From the NCBI GenBank assembly GCA_023376005.1, contig CM042145.1, positions 61,521,228 to 61,585,227 of the forward strand: DNA of 64,000 nucleotides, written 5' to 3'. Both the position numbers and the translations under genes were made by a program. Positions 40,773-52,172 of this stretch are shown one piece after another. This DNA is from Doryteuthis pealeii (taxonomy: Eukaryota > Mollusca > Cephalopoda > Myopsida > Loliginidae). The number at the start of each line of letters is the position of its first letter. Position 1 is the first letter of the stretch. The notes under the pieces were generated by a model. The model searched no databases. It was given only the letters and a program-made list of their open reading frames with translations, and was not told the DNA's origin.

Positions 40773-41031
40773 GGTAATTTATGGGGAAGTGCGTCCCGGT
40801 CTCCTGCCTCAGAAATTGCTACCCGGTGACAATTAAAATAACGTCCCCAGCTATGTCGTCTCGGTGGTGTTACTTGAAAGAAAACAACCAACTTAGGGCG
40901 TTAAATGTATTTTGTCGTAATTCTTATTTATTTATCGTAATTTGTTTAGAAATTTATTTATAGAAATTTGTCGTAATTCTTGTTTAGATATGAAGATGGC
41001 TATCTATCTCAATTTGTTCATTTTTTACTTT

Positions 41032-41078
<47 letters not shown>

Positions 41079-41262
41079 CCACCCATCTCCATTTGTTCAT
41101 AAAGAGAAGCCCATCCCCTCTAAAATACATTTAACGCCCTAAGTTAGTTGTTTTCTTTCAAGTAACACCGCCGAGACGACATAGCTGGGGACGTTATTTT
41201 AATAGTCACCGGGTAGCAATTTCTGAGGCAAGAGACCGGGACGCACTTCCCCATAAATTACC
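40773..41262. mobile_element. GGTA-MITE nested in HelA
   Basis: Inverted repeats of about 130 bp beginning GGTAATTTATGGGGAAGTGC, GTCCCGGTCTC, with CCAGCTATGTCGTCTCGG. Flanks AAATCTT and AAATCCT give a 7-bp duplication with one mismatch; removing the element and one copy restores TTTAAAATCCTGG as in other HelA copies. (TA)n at 41034-41074 sits in the centre. Homologous with 17-421. Confidence 0.9.
41034..41074. repeat. (TA)n microsatellite in MITE centre
   Basis: About 40 bp of TA at the symmetry centre of the MITE. Confidence 0.95.
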
Positions 41263-41598
41263 AAATCCTGGAATGTGTGTTATATATCTCTAAGAAATAA
41301 AGATTTACATAATATATGGTGAGAATAATTTGTATAATGGTTTTGACAAATAATTATTTGCGGTTACCAATTTCTAATGCTATCATGTTATTCTGAAATG
41401 AATAAAAAGCAATCCTATATAGTTTTATATAGAAATCAATTAAAATAAATCATTTTTTATATTCATCTTTATTTAGTTTCGTTAGTTTTTCTAATTCAAT
41501 ATATTTTATTACATTAAAACTAAAATTCTTGCGTCCAGTGGGCGCATATTTTTGCTAGTACAAATAATTTGCACACATTTCTATGATTTCAAGTAAAA

Positions 41599-41694
41599 AG
41601 TGCTACTCAAACGCTGAGTTGGCGAGGGCCGTATCGAACCTGGAACCTTGTGATTCCGAGGCGGACGCTCTACCGACTGAGCTAAACCGGTCCT
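41599..41694 (-). repeat. SINE-L head only
   Basis: AGTGCTACTCAAACGCTGAG, GTATCGAACCTGGAACC (B box reversed), CTCTACCGACTGAGCTAAAC (A box reversed). Ends at the AGTAGCAC position of the body. Confidence 0.88.
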
Positions 41695-42607
41695 AGATTT
41701 CAAGTAATAAGAGCTAAAAATCCGCATTCCACGAGAAGACGATTAACAGAGTAGGTAGTTTAACATGCTATTCAACACTAGTTGTGTTGAATAGTAAGTC
41801 ATGTGACCAATGCGCAATTTAGATATAACGACTAATTCACTGTTGTACTTTCTGCAAACTGTTTCCCATTCTCTTCGTGTGTTTCTTTTATCAGGAAGGA
41901 TTTGTGTATGTTGTTATTCCAACTTTGGCGGCATTTAATATACCTCTGGCTCTATAGATGCTTTTGGGTGGAAATGGATGGTTTCAAAAGACAGCGTTTC
42001 TCTCTTTGCTTTCTTTTTATTTCGTCTGTATAAAGCAAGAAAAGAAAACACTTTTGAATTCAGTTGCTAAGCAATTGGATGAAACGTATGGGAAATATCA
42101 AAGGCAGCAATATGTCCAGTTTGTCACACTCTGTTATATAGGATCATTTATCAAAAGAAAACTTCCGGTAAATTAAGTCACAAGGTGTATATATATAAAT
42201 TACTAAAAACAGGTTAAACTATTGAAGAACAGAGGGGAGGTAAGGAAAAAAAATACGAGTCTCCCGATTGATGTAATGATTCCCCCAAAATTGATACATT
42301 GGTGTTTGAGTTATATATAAAATTATCCCAAAAATGAAACCTCTGAGTTAATACACATAAAAATACTCGTGTATGATCTTTTTATATTTCCTTTGTACAC
42401 TTATTTTTCCATTACATTTTGTCCGTTTGTGTTCGTCACTAAAGCCACACGCGTGTCTCCATGGATTAAGCGGACATTAAAATCATTTTAGAATAAAGAA
42501 TCTGTTTTTCTAAATGTTTTCATCACGGTTGCTCCAAAGAGAATAATTTTATCCCATCCTCGTCATTTTATCGTTTACAATAGAAACAACACCACCAAAT
42601 AAAAAAA
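41695..42607. other. Unassigned spacer
   Basis: Includes a 27-nt perfect hairpin (41768-41794, arms CTATTCAACAC). A 72-codon ORF at 41958-42176 has no recognised domain. Confidence 0.5.
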
Positions 42608-43098
42608 GTGTCCTGTCATCTGGTGCTGTAGAATACACCGAATGCACCTCTGCTGAAGAGTAAGATCCCCCGGTCAATTGGACCACCTGTTAGCCGTGGT
42701 TGGCTACCCGTGATGGTTAAGAATAGGATCCTGGTGTCTGAGCACCATGACATGCAAGACTCAACAGGCGGTCGGAGAGGTCCGCGTCAACGCCTATATG
42801 ATTGTTACAACCCTATTGTTCTTAAGTCAACCCCTAACACTTTTTATAACATTGTACTCTAAGGCGGTAGGCTGAGGGTCTTAATGTTATCTGTATGATG
42901 GTGATGTTCCAATTCTGGAGCTCTGGGGGGATTTGAAGTACCCTTCATCTGACCCGTAGTGGTTAGAGTCCCACCTATGGGTTAAATAGAAAAAATGTTG
43001 TCAAAATTTAGTTTTTTAAAAATTAGTACCATTGAAGAATAAATAAAACAAAACGTCTTCGGCATAAAATAACCCAGCAAGGGTTGAAAAATCCAAAT
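42608..43098 (+). mobile_element. X retroposon with internal deletions
   Basis: CCTGTCATCTGGTGCTGTAG, CACCGAATGCACCTCTGC ... GGCGGTAGGCTGAGGG ... TTCGGCATAAAATAACCCAG, CAAGGGTTG. Confidence 0.88.
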
Positions 43099-43330
43099 AA
43101 CTAAATGTTTTGGTTTTGCGTTGATTGTTTAATTTCTATAATCAAGAAAATGATTTGGATTTTCGTTTACGAAACGTAATAGAAAATAGTGTTTTTATGT
43201 GGTGGGACAGGAATGGATTAATGGTATTTCAGTTTATTTCAATGGGGAAAATTAATTTGATATACGAGGAAATTGAGTTGTAATGTTTATTGAATGCAAA
43301 TATTAACCTCAAGGGTTCAAAAGAATTTAT

Positions 43331-43365
<35 letters not shown>

Positions 43366-43742
43366 TACATACATGATCTCGCCTTGACAATAGAATTTCC
43401 CATAACTTCTAGCAAGACAAGGTATTAATTCGAGTAAGCAGAGGGAAAAATGAAAGTGAATAAGTTTAGAGGAAAGAAATGAATAAAGAGTGAAAATATG
43501 AATTCTCGCTAAAAAAAAAAAAAAAAAGATTTCAGCTCTCACGATGAAGTGAAAGAGCGAAACTAGAATTTTCTTTACCGCAAAGATTAAGTGCCGGTGC
43601 AATTCTATTTAATAGGAAAAGTTCGCTTTTTTTCTATTTATTTTAACTTTATTACACTTATTTAGCTGTCAGGAGGCTCTTTAGATATCATTTTTATGAA
43701 TTATTGTTTTCATAAAAGGTTTGTTTTTTGTTTTTTTTTAAT

Positions 43743-43777
<35 letters not shown>

Positions 43778-44077
43778 GAAAAAAATAAATCATGTCCAGG
43801 GGCGGAAGCCTAACAATTTATGAAAAAAAAAAAATTATTATCAGAACCATCTTTTAAATATCTTTCAAAATATCATCGAAGATACATTTTTGCAATTATC
43901 ACGATACAAGAAATAGAGAGCGTGGGGTACAAAAAGATATTGGTTGCCGCTGGGGGTTGGGCTGTTTAGATCACATCGTTAAAAAATGATTGATGACACC
44001 AAAAAATTATGGATGATGTTGTGTCCATTGTAATCTAACTTTAATTATGGTCTATTCAGTGATTTTAATGGTACGTC
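43099..44077. other. Unassigned AT-rich spacer with poly-T
   Basis: TA/CA run at 43333-43372, A run at 43510-43526, T run of about 28 at 43747-43774. A poly-T/A pair around 43720-43840 might mark a retroposed copy, but no source is recognisable. Confidence 0.5.
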
Positions 44078-44566
44078 AACACTGTCGACTGTGGCTACCG
44101 ACTGCACCTCTGCATAAGGGTAAGAATACCTGTTGGCCGTGGGTGGCGACCGTGATGCTTAAGACGGGCGGTCGGAGAGCTCTCCGCCCCCGACCATTTG
44201 GCTGGTCATATCAAGCCCTAGCAAATATGATTGCCCCAACCCTATTCCCCACATGGCAACCCTTTTTATCATATGTGCTAGAAGGCTGTAGCTGAGGGTT
44301 TTAATATCTTGGCAAGGACGTTAAACTCTACCTGATGGTAAGGGTCCAGTTCTGGAGCTCTGGGGAATGTGGAACACCCCTTCATCACCATTGCTCCCTG
44401 GTCCACTCTGACCCGGAATGGTAGTATCTGTTAGGGTCCCATCTATGGGTTAAATAGAAAAATGTGCTTATAAATTCATTCTTAATGGATGCTAAATTTT
44501 TTATTTCAAAACTTTGTCGACATTAAATGACCCACTGAGGTTGATATGCCGTAAACCAAACCAAAC
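44078..44566 (+). mobile_element. X retroposon, near full length
   Basis: CGACTGTGGCTACCGACTGC (5' end slightly truncated), GACGGGCGGTCGGAGAG, CATATGTGCTAGAAGGC ... GTTGATATGCCGTAAACC. Confidence 0.88.
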
Positions 44567-44636
44567 TCAAAACGTCTAGGGTTATTTTATGCCTACAAGT
44601 TAGAGTAAATTATCAAGTCTATTAATATTTTTATTT

Positions 44637-44735
44637 GGATGGTCTCTATTCTTCCTCTGATTTCAAATTCATCCAGACTTTTAAATCCCTTGTGGGCCGA
44701 TCCAAGGGCATCAACTACAATTGGTACGACCTATA
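44637..44735 (-). pseudogene. LINE C-terminal relic
   Basis: Minus-strand frame: VVPIVVDALGSAHKGFKSLD, then EFEIRGRIETIQ. The VVPIVxGALG...K...L.EFEI..RIETIQ pattern is the extreme C-terminus of a LINE reverse transcriptase. The first G of ALG motif context is changed to D. Confidence 0.75.
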
Positions 44736-44750
44736 TTATTATTATTATTA

Positions 44751-45865
44751 AGAATATTTGCACTCCGGGTGTAAATATTTAAGTTTTAATGTAATGAAAT
44801 ATATTCAATTAAAAAGACTAACGAAATTAGATAAGAATGCATATAAAAATAACTTATTTTAATAATATTTTAACTGGTTTCTATAATGATAGGATTGATT
44901 TTAATACGTTGGGGAATAGATCAATATTATTAGGGATAGATAATGCCCAGTAATTATTTATTAAACCCAGTTTTGTTAATATATGGTGTGGATAATTTGC
45001 ATACTTGTTTTAAGTAAACATTGTTTTATAGTGATATATAAGACACATTGCAGGAATTTAAACGTACAAATAACATGGGCTGTTTCGGGGAAAATCTAAC
45101 TCGGATTTTCTTTGAGACATCGTTAATGAATAAGATTTATTGTGATGTGTTAGTTTGGTTTGTTTTGTTTTACGACATATCAACCTCAGTGGGTCATTTA
45201 ATGCCGATAAAGTTTTGAAATAAATTCATTCTTAATGCATAATACAATTGTTTATAAACTCGTTTTTCTATTCAACCCATAGATCGGACCCTAACAGGTA
45301 CTACCACTCCGGGTCAGAGTGGACCAGGGAGCAATGGTGATGAAGGGGTGGTCCACATTCCCCAAACCTCCAAAACTGGAACCTCACCATCAGATAGTTT
45401 AATGTCATTTCCAGGACATGTAGACCCGCAGCCACCGCCTTCTAGCACCCATATGATAAAAGGGGATTGGGGCTCGCCATAAGGGAAATAGGGTTGGGAA
45501 AATCATATAGGTTCTAGGGCTTGACATGACCAGCCGATTGATCGGAGGGGGCCTCTCCGACCGCCCGTCTAGCTCAAGATAGGGCCAAAGTGGAGTATTG
45601 CATGTCATGAACTGCTCATCTACCTGGGCTCTATCCTTAAGCATCACGGGTCGCCACCCACGGCCAACAGGTGGCCCAACTGGGGGAGTCTTACCCCTCT
45701 GCAGAGGTGCATTCTAACGCCCAGACGACAGGGTGGGATGTGTTAGTGATTTTAATTATAAATTAAATACTCATTGATGAATTTACGCATTTCTTGAGGG
45801 TATTGTAAAATAAGCAGTGACTTAGTTACAAACAGAAAAAATACCGAATCTCCATTATAATAAGA
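44751..45865 (-). mobile_element. HelA diverged subfamily, interrupted by X
   Basis: Left end AATATTTGCACTCCGGGTG (CTAG lost), right end CGAATCTCCATTATAATAAGA|T. The insert at 45155-45736 is flanked by GATGTGTTAGT on both sides. Confidence 0.88.
45155..45736 (-). mobile_element. X retroposon, full length with perfect 11-bp TSD
   Basis: GATGTGTTAGT is repeated at 45144-45154 and 45737-45747, which fixes both ends. On the minus strand the element starts CCACCCTGTCGTCTGGGCG and ends GTTGATATGTCGTAAAAC plus AAAACAAACCAA. 582 bp. It has no inverted repeats, so with this length of duplication it behaves as a retroposon. A/B boxes are not obvious. Confidence 0.95.
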
Positions 45866-45944
45866 TTGTAGCTTCAAGTAACCATTCCTGATGCTATATG
45901 ACATTCGTATTCTATAGGAATATTTAATCAACTCGTTTGCCACG

Positions 45945-46032
45945 GATAAGAGGTTACACAAGGTTGCAAGTCTGAGGCACCTAGTGAGAATCAAACTCGC
46001 TATCTTGATAACCATTACACCTCGATAGGACG
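45945..46032 (-). repeat. tRNA-like SINE head
   Basis: Minus strand: TCGAGGTGTAATGGTTATCA (A-box-like) and GCGAGTTTGATTCTCAC (B box). Confidence 0.55.
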
Positions 46033-46084
46033 TACAGGTTATAATATTGGTTCATATTGGAAAATGTAAATATACGAGGGTTTG

Positions 46085-46165
46085 CTGGGGTCATACAAGT
46101 ATTCCTATCTAATACAAATAATTTGCACATAGTTGTATGGTTTCAAGTATTCCTATCTTTGTTAT
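46085..46165. repeat. Short repeat, HelA target family
   Basis: CAAATAATTTGCACATAGTTG and TTTCAAGTATTCCTATCT recur at 34672-34714, 41560-41594 and 49612-49640. Confidence 0.6.
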
Positions 46166-46294
46166 TTCAAGTAATTATGTCTTAATTATTAGTATCTAAT
46201 AATAGTCCTTTGTTTATACACAAGAAACAATTAGTTACTTGAAACTATAACTCTATATAGGATTTCATACTAGTTTTAACTGGGAATATTTAAG

Positions 46295-46419
46295 TCCGCG
46301 TGGTAGCAAGTCTCGTCACTCCGCGTGGTAGCAAGTCTCGTCACTCCGCGTGGTAGCAAGTCTCGTCACTCCGCGTGGTAGCAAGTCTCGTCACTCCGAG
46401 TGGTAGCAAGTCTCCTCAG
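46295..46419. repeat. 25-bp tandem repeat, five copies
   Basis: Unit begins TCCGCGTGGTAGCAAGTCTC; four copies are identical and the fifth has two changes (CCGAG, CTCCTCAG). Lies next to the 3' end of a LINE relic. Confidence 0.95.
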
Positions 46420-46429
46420 ACCTTCATTA

Positions 46430-46626
46430 CTTATTATTATCACCCCTTGTGATTTTTCACAATATCGTTAGCTGGTGGTCTTTCACTAGAGGCTGAAAGA
46501 CCGAAAATCTTCATGTTTTTTTTGTTTGGATGGTCTCAATTCTTCCTATGATATCAAATTCACCAAGACTCTTTTTTAACCCCTTAGGGACCGTTCCAAA
46601 GGCACCAACTACAATTGGTACGACCT
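46430..46626 (-). pseudogene. LINE C-terminus and 3' UTR relic
   Basis: Minus-strand frame: KVVPIVVGAFGTVPKGLKKS, LGEFDIIGRIETIQ. Downstream come CTTTCAGCCTCTAGTGAAAG (a hairpin) and GATAATAATAAG, a simple 3' tail. Better preserved than 44637-44735. Confidence 0.8.
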
Positions 46627-46737
46627 TCAAGTAACGATGCCATATGACTTTAAATTATTTGTAATAAAGATTATTCGTATTCGATTGGAATACTTAAATA
46701 TATTTGACAAATGGGTGTGGACAAGAGTAATAGAAAT

Positions 46738-46888
46738 GAAGGGTTTGATTCACGTGCCTCATATCTCCAGAACTGGATCCTCACCATCAGAACCAGTTTT
46801 GTATCATACACAGGAAATCCATTTTTTGGAGGGGTCTCACCCTTCTGCAATGGATACAGTGAGAATATTCTAAGCCCCCCACTGACAA
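46738..46888 (-). mobile_element. X fragment, left arm of inverted pair
   Basis: CATATCTCCAGAACTGGATC, GGGTCTCACCC, AATATTCTAAGCCCCCCACTGACAAGG (read in parts). Confidence 0.75.
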
Positions 46889-46921
46889 GGCGTTTTAATT
46901 ATTGTATTTACAATCATGATA

Positions 46922-47492
46922 CTGCCCTATCGGCTGGGGATGTAGAATACACTGATTGCACCTCTGCAGAAGAGTAAAATCCCACCTATAGAGCCACCTC
47001 TTGCCGTGGGGGGACGACCCATGATGTTTAAGGACAGAATCCTCGTGGTTGAGCAGTCCATGACATGCACCACTCCACTTTGGTCCTTACTTAGGCGAGA
47101 CGGGCGATCTGATCAATCGTCTGCTCATGACAAGCCCTAGCCCCTATATGAGCGTCCTAATCCTACTGCCCTTATGGCAAACCCCCAACCTAGGAGATGA
47201 CTGAGGGTCTTCGTGTCCTGAGTATGACATTAAACTGCATGTAGTAGCGAATTTCCAATTCCAGAGCTGTGGGGAGTGTATGATACCCCTGTATCGGCTC
47301 TTCTCCCATGTCCTCTCTGACCCGGAGTGGTAGTACCTGTTAGGGTCTCATCTATGGGTTGAATAGAAAAAATGATTTTTTTTTAAATGAGTTATAAAAA
47401 GAAATTGAATACCCAACAAAAATGAATGAAACAATGTCTTCGGCATAAAATAACTCAACAAGGGTTGACACGCCGTAAAATCCAACCAAACG
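46922..47492 (+). mobile_element. X retroposon, full length
   Basis: Head CTGCCCTATCGGCTGGGGAT, then all landmarks to GTTGACACGCCGTAAAATCC and AACCAAACG. Forms a head-to-head inverted pair with 46738-46888. Confidence 0.9.
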
Positions 47493-48205
47493 AATACATT
47501 CATGATATCGTATTACAGGGCAAGTTGCATAACTCCTCAAGTCTAAAAACAGAATTCTGTTATTTTTTTACCGTTTATTCGTTTCTCTCTCCTCTTCCTT
47601 ATACATTGGTATATATTAAATCATAATTTTATATACATTACTATTTTAGATTTAAAAAATACCTAGAGTGTCGTTGTACAATGAAGACTAAGATATATTT
47701 GGCTTACGTAGCACACCGAGGACTACTGGACTAGACAAAATTTCCAATCTCGTCTTAAAATTAATGTATGTTTTTTCTCTGCGGAAATTAACTTTTGGCT
47801 TCATGTTTTAAATTCAGCTTTGTTCATATATTTATCTTTCGAAGTTTTTTCTTTATTTTTTTTCTATATTCTTTTTTGTCGTTGTGATGGAAAATATCAA
47901 CCGGACTTATTTCCATCAATTGTTGATAATAGAAGCTGCAGACAACTTCATTTGTTCACACAAGTTGAGACAATCAACATATCTGCATATTTAGATAATG
48001 TTCTTTGTTAAAACAAAAGAAAAATGGGAAATCTTTTGTTTTTCAGCTTGGTTGAATCTTGGAATTCTTTACTTGACCCGACAAGAAGACAAATGGGAGT
48101 TTTTAATCAAATAAATACAAGAATTCAGTAATATTTAGAAGATGTATACTGTGCAGTTTTTTTCTACCGAATTGAATAGGTTTTTTTATCCTGAGAGTGT
48201 GCCGG
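47493..48205. other. Unassigned AT-rich spacer
   Basis: No recurrent element or coding sequence recognised. Confidence 0.5.
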
Positions 48206-48748
48206 TATTGTTTTGTTTTACGGCATAACAACCACGGTGGAACATTTAATGCCGGCAAAGTTTTGAAAGACTTGTAGCGATAGTTTGGAAGAAAAAAATT
48301 TTAAACTCAATTTTTTTTCTAAACAAATTTTCTATTTAACCCATAGATGGGACCCTAACAGGTACTACCACTCCGGGTCAGAGTGGACCTGGAAACAATG
48401 GTGATGAAGGGGTGCTCCACATTTCCCAAATCTCCAGAACTGGAACCTCACCATCAGTTAGTTTAACATCATACCCAGGAGATAAAGACCCTCAGTCACC
48501 GCCTTCTAGCATCCATATGATAAAATGAATAGGCTTGGCATAATGACAATAGTGTTGGGACAATCATATAGGTGCTAGGGCTTTACATGACCAGCCGATT
48601 GATCGGAGGGGACCTCTCCTACCGCCCGTCTGGCCTAAGTAAAGGACCAAAGAGGAGTGTTGCATGTTATGGACTGCTCGGTCACCGAGGTTCCGTCATT
48701 AAGCATCATGGGTCGCCACCCAGGGCTAACAGGTGGCCCATTAAAGAG
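48206..48748 (-). mobile_element. X retroposon, head truncated
   Basis: TTGTTTTACGGCATAACAAC to GGCTAACAGGTGGCCC; the last ~40 bp of the head is replaced by a Penelope-like end. Confidence 0.88.
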
Positions 48749-48833
48749 GGCCGGAGATTACAGCGGTCGAAACATTGTGTTTATACATACCACAATATAG
48801 ATAAGGATAACAGTCCAAAAAACTAGAATTATT
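48749..48833 (+). mobile_element. Penelope-like end fragment
   Basis: GCGGTCGAAACATTGTGTTT and GGATAACAGTCCAAAAAAC correspond to GGCCAAAACGTTGTACACG and GGACAGTAGTTCGAATAATC of 30204-30480. Confidence 0.5.
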
Positions 48834-48883
48834 GATGGAATTTGTTACATATGTATGAGGGCTTTTATTTGACGATGTGGTAG

Positions 48884-49383
48884 TGTTGTATAGCCGACTA
48901 CTACCGGCTACTGGACTTCAATAAACAACAGATACGTATATACCAAAATATGACCCGTCTTTATTTTCTTCGGCCTGTGGGTGGTGAGGGTCGTAGAGCT
49001 TCACAATGAAAATGCCGGGTGGCTGGCGAAGGCGGCGACGAGTTTTCACAATGGAAATGCCCGAGGGTTGACGGAAGACGCGAGGTGATGCTATCGGCTG
49101 TTCGATGGTGTCTGACCTGTCGGCTCGTATCCTCTGGTCTTTATATCCGATGAATATGCCTACGCATTTTTATCTTTTGATCTGATAACGGACAACTTCC
49201 TGTTTTTTTTAAATATTTTTCTTTTTCCTTCTCTTCACCAGAAGACTCTGCTTCCGTTTTCCTTTTATCTATTTTTTGACCGGAAGAGAAGTGTTCTGTT
49301 TTCCTTTTTTATATATATTTCTTCATCTTTCTATTTTGTCTTTTGACCGGAAAGTTCATCTTCCGTTGCATGAATATGCAACA
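48884..49383. mobile_element. Solo LTR (TGTTG...CAACA) with 4-bp TSD
   Basis: Exactly 500 bp from TGTTGTATAGCC to AATATGCAACA, with GTAG on both sides (48880-48883, 49384-49387). Internal CTTCAATAAACAAC carries a polyadenylation-like AATAAA, and TTCACAATGGAAATGCCCG-type sequence occurs twice (49001, 49045). Four-base duplications are usual for some Ty3/gypsy lineages. No internal region or second LTR adjoins. Confidence 0.8.
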
Positions 49384-49525
49384 GTAGCATTATTCATGTT
49401 AGAGATATAATCTTAGGTAAGAAAAAGCTTGTTTCAATAAATGTTCTTTTCCAATGAATGACATTTCTATAGCTGAAAAGAAAGAGAAACATTAAACATA
49501 GGATTTTAGGTAATTTTTTCTTTTC

Positions 49526-49677
49526 GATTATCGTCATTTGTTATATGGGTTCAAATAATAATACTTTGTATTATTAGTTCAGAATAGTTGGTAAACAATT
49601 ACATCTTTAACTGTTATATGGTATCAAGTATTCCTATCGAATACTAATTTTCAGACTTATTTGACGCAAAATGGTAG
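49526..49677. repeat. Direct repeat flanking X, copy 1
   Basis: GATTATCGTCATTT ... GACGCAAAATGGTAG, repeated at 50278-50442 with about a dozen extra bases there. Confidence 0.92.
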
Positions 49678-50271
49678 GTTGGTTTTTACGGCATGTCAAC
49701 CCCTTGGGTTATTTTAAGCCGAATACTTCTATTGGTAAAAAAAAAAATGTTTAATGCTGACAGTTTTGAAATGATGTCATTTTTAATGCATAATACAATT
49801 TCGTTTATAAACTCATGTTTTCTATTTAACCCATAGATGGGACCCTAACAGGTACTATCATTCCGGGAGCAATGGTGATGAAGGGGTGCTCCACATTCCC
49901 CAAGCCTCCAAAACTGGAACCTCAACATCAGATAGTTTAACGTAATTCCCAGGACATGTAGACCCTCAGCCACCGCCTTCTAGCACCCATATGATAAAAG
50001 GGATTGGGGCTTGCCATAATGACAAGAGTGTTGGGACAATCATATAGGTGCTAGGGCTTGACGTGACCGGCCGATTGATCGGAGGGGGCCTCTAGCCCAA
50101 GATAGGGCCAAAGTGGAGTATTGCAGGTCATGGACTGCTCATCCACCTGGGTTCTATCCTTAAGCATCACAGGTCGCCACCCACGGCCAACAGGTGGCCC
50201 CATTGGGGAAGTCTTACCCCTCTGCAGAGGTGCAGTCGGTACATTCTAACGCCCCGGCCGACAGGGCGGAT
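49678..50271 (-). mobile_element. X retroposon, full length
   Basis: GTTGGTTTTTACGGCATGTC (tail) to CCCGGCCGACAGGGCGG (head). The tail combines the 'cccttgggttattttaagccgaa' and 'AATGCTGACAGTTTTGAAATG' versions, that is both tail subtypes in series. Flanked by 150-bp direct repeats instead of a normal TSD. Confidence 0.9.
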
Positions 50272-50277
50272 TTCTAT

Positions 50278-50442
50278 TTGATTATCGTCATTTTCTATAT
50301 GGTTTCAAATAATAATACTTTGTAAATTATGTGTACTGTTAGTTAAGAATAGTTAGTAAACAATTACATCTTTAACTGTTATATGGTATCAAGTATTCCT
50401 ATCGAATACTAATTTTCAGACTTATTTGACGCAAAATGGTAG
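50278..50442. repeat. Direct repeat flanking X, copy 2
   Basis: See 49526-49677. Confidence 0.92.
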
Positions 50443-50602
50443 TACTAGTTAAGGTCTCATCTATTGGTTAAAGTAGACCAGAGAGTAATGGTAATGAAGA
50501 TGTACACCACACTCTCCAGAAATTGAATACCCATCAAGAATGAATAAAACAAAACGTATTCGGCATAAAATAATCTAACAGGGGTTGACATGACGTAAAT
50601 GT
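50443..50602 (+). mobile_element. X fragments, rearranged
   Basis: AAGGTCTCATCTATTGGTTAA (plus sense), GTAATGAAGATGTACACCAC (minus sense), then ATTCGGCATAAAATAATCTA and GGTTGACATGACGTAAA (plus-sense tail). Confidence 0.7.
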
Positions 50603-51460
50603 TTAGTTTGGTCCAAGAATCTTGTCAATTGTGTACATGACGCAAATTTCTGAATGAATGCCATTCCTATATTAGGCCCAACTTTTTTTCCCAGCTTTAC
50701 AAATGGAAATACGTATTTCTGTTTTCTTCACTCCTACTACCGATTGGATCGTTTTCACATGAAAAAAAAAAACATTTCTGGATTTGTACAATTTTTTTTT
50801 CTTTTAATGTTTCATTATTCATGGTTCTATGGTTGAGACAATGATTTTTTCTTTATGAAGGTAATCGCAAAGTCTTCTACACTTAAAGACTAGATTATGT
50901 TAGACGCTGCGTGGATCACAGACCAATTTTAGTTAAAAGGAAATGAAACTATTCTCTCTCTCATCGTTTTTTTTTTTTTTTTCTTTTTTTTTACCTCTTC
51001 ACTTTTTCTTCAGTTTACTACGCATGCGCAACTGACATGTTTTCCTTTCAGCTAATTATTCATAAAATGCACCAACGAGTCTATTCAATCGGGCTATAAT
51101 AAAACTTCAAACTCTAAATTGCGTACTCTCTGACATTACCGCCTTAAATAGCTGTGCAACTGTCGCTGTTATTGTTTGTTTTAATTTTAATTACACAACT
51201 TTCGATCAATAGATGGACGTTATTTAATAACGATCCTAAGGGGAGAAAATGTTAATGCAATTAGACCCAGTATACAATTTATAGATCCTAGACAATTTAA
51301 CAAGCGAATGAAACGGTATTTAAAGGGCGCGAACTTTTCTGGTTCATAAAGTTCACAGAGCCGAGATTTCCGTTGTACGTTGGATACATTTAATTGGTTA
51401 TCAGTAACAATGAAAAGAACAGACATTCAAATGTTACCTCTATATTCTGTTTCCAAGACG
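50603..51460. other. Unassigned spacer
   Basis: A/T runs at 50760-50800 and 50968-50992. No coding sequence recognised. Confidence 0.5.
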
Positions 51461-51588
51461 TCTTGTCTTGACCCTATTGTCCTTATGGCAACCCCCAACC
51501 ATTTTATCATAAATATGCTAGAAGACTGTAGCTGGGAGTCTTACTGTCCTGGGTATGATGTTAAACCTTATCTGATGGTGAAGTTTAA
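51461..51588 (+). mobile_element. X internal fragment
   Basis: TTGACCCTATTGTCCTTATG, AATATGCTAGAAGACTGTAG, TATCTGATGGTGAAGTT. Confidence 0.8.
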
Positions 51589-51689
51589 ACATTAAATTCT
51601 GCCCAACAAAAAATTACGAAAACGGACGCTTTGTCTGAATTAAAAATACATACAAAAACAGTCACGTTATTGAGATTTGAAAACAATTT

Positions 51690-52172
51690 ATGCCGAAGTC
51701 ATGGTTGTTTTATTTATTATTACTGGGTATTCAAATTATTTCTAATTCATGTTTAAACATTTTTTTAATCATTTTTTTATCTATTTAACCAATAGATGGG
51801 ACCTGGAGTGGTCGTACTTGGTGGGCCTAACAAGTACTACCACTCCGGGTCAATGTGAGCCTGGGAGTAATGGCAATGAAGGGGTACTCCACACTTCTCA
51901 GAGTTCCATAATTGGAACCTCACCACTAGATTCAGTTTTACCATAAGAGCAATACGGTAGGGACAATCATATAGGTGCTAGGGCTTGACATGACCAGCCG
52001 ATTGGTTTGAGGGACCTCTCCGACCGACCGTCTAGCCCAAGTAATGGTGCATGCCATGGACTGCTCTGCAAACATACCGAGTCGTCACCTACGGCCGACA
52101 GGTGGCCCAATTAGGAGGTTTTACTCAGCAGAGGTGCTGTCAGCATATTGTATAGCCCCAGTCGATAGAGCT
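51690..52172 (-). mobile_element. X retroposon with internal deletions
   Basis: TTATGCCGAAGTCATGG to GTATAGCCCCAGTCGATAGAG. Confidence 0.88.

Larger units (their letters stand above)
40595..41558 (+). mobile_element. HelA diverged subfamily, interrupted by a MITE
   Basis: A|TCTTATTATAATTGAG ... GCGTCCAGTGGGCGCATATT, TTTGCTAG|T. Interior matches 6811-7339. The interruption lies where other copies read TTTAAAATCCTG. Confidence 0.9.

Noticed and set aside
46295..46419. CRISPR array
   Set aside because: Units are directly contiguous with no spacers, in an animal-type genome.
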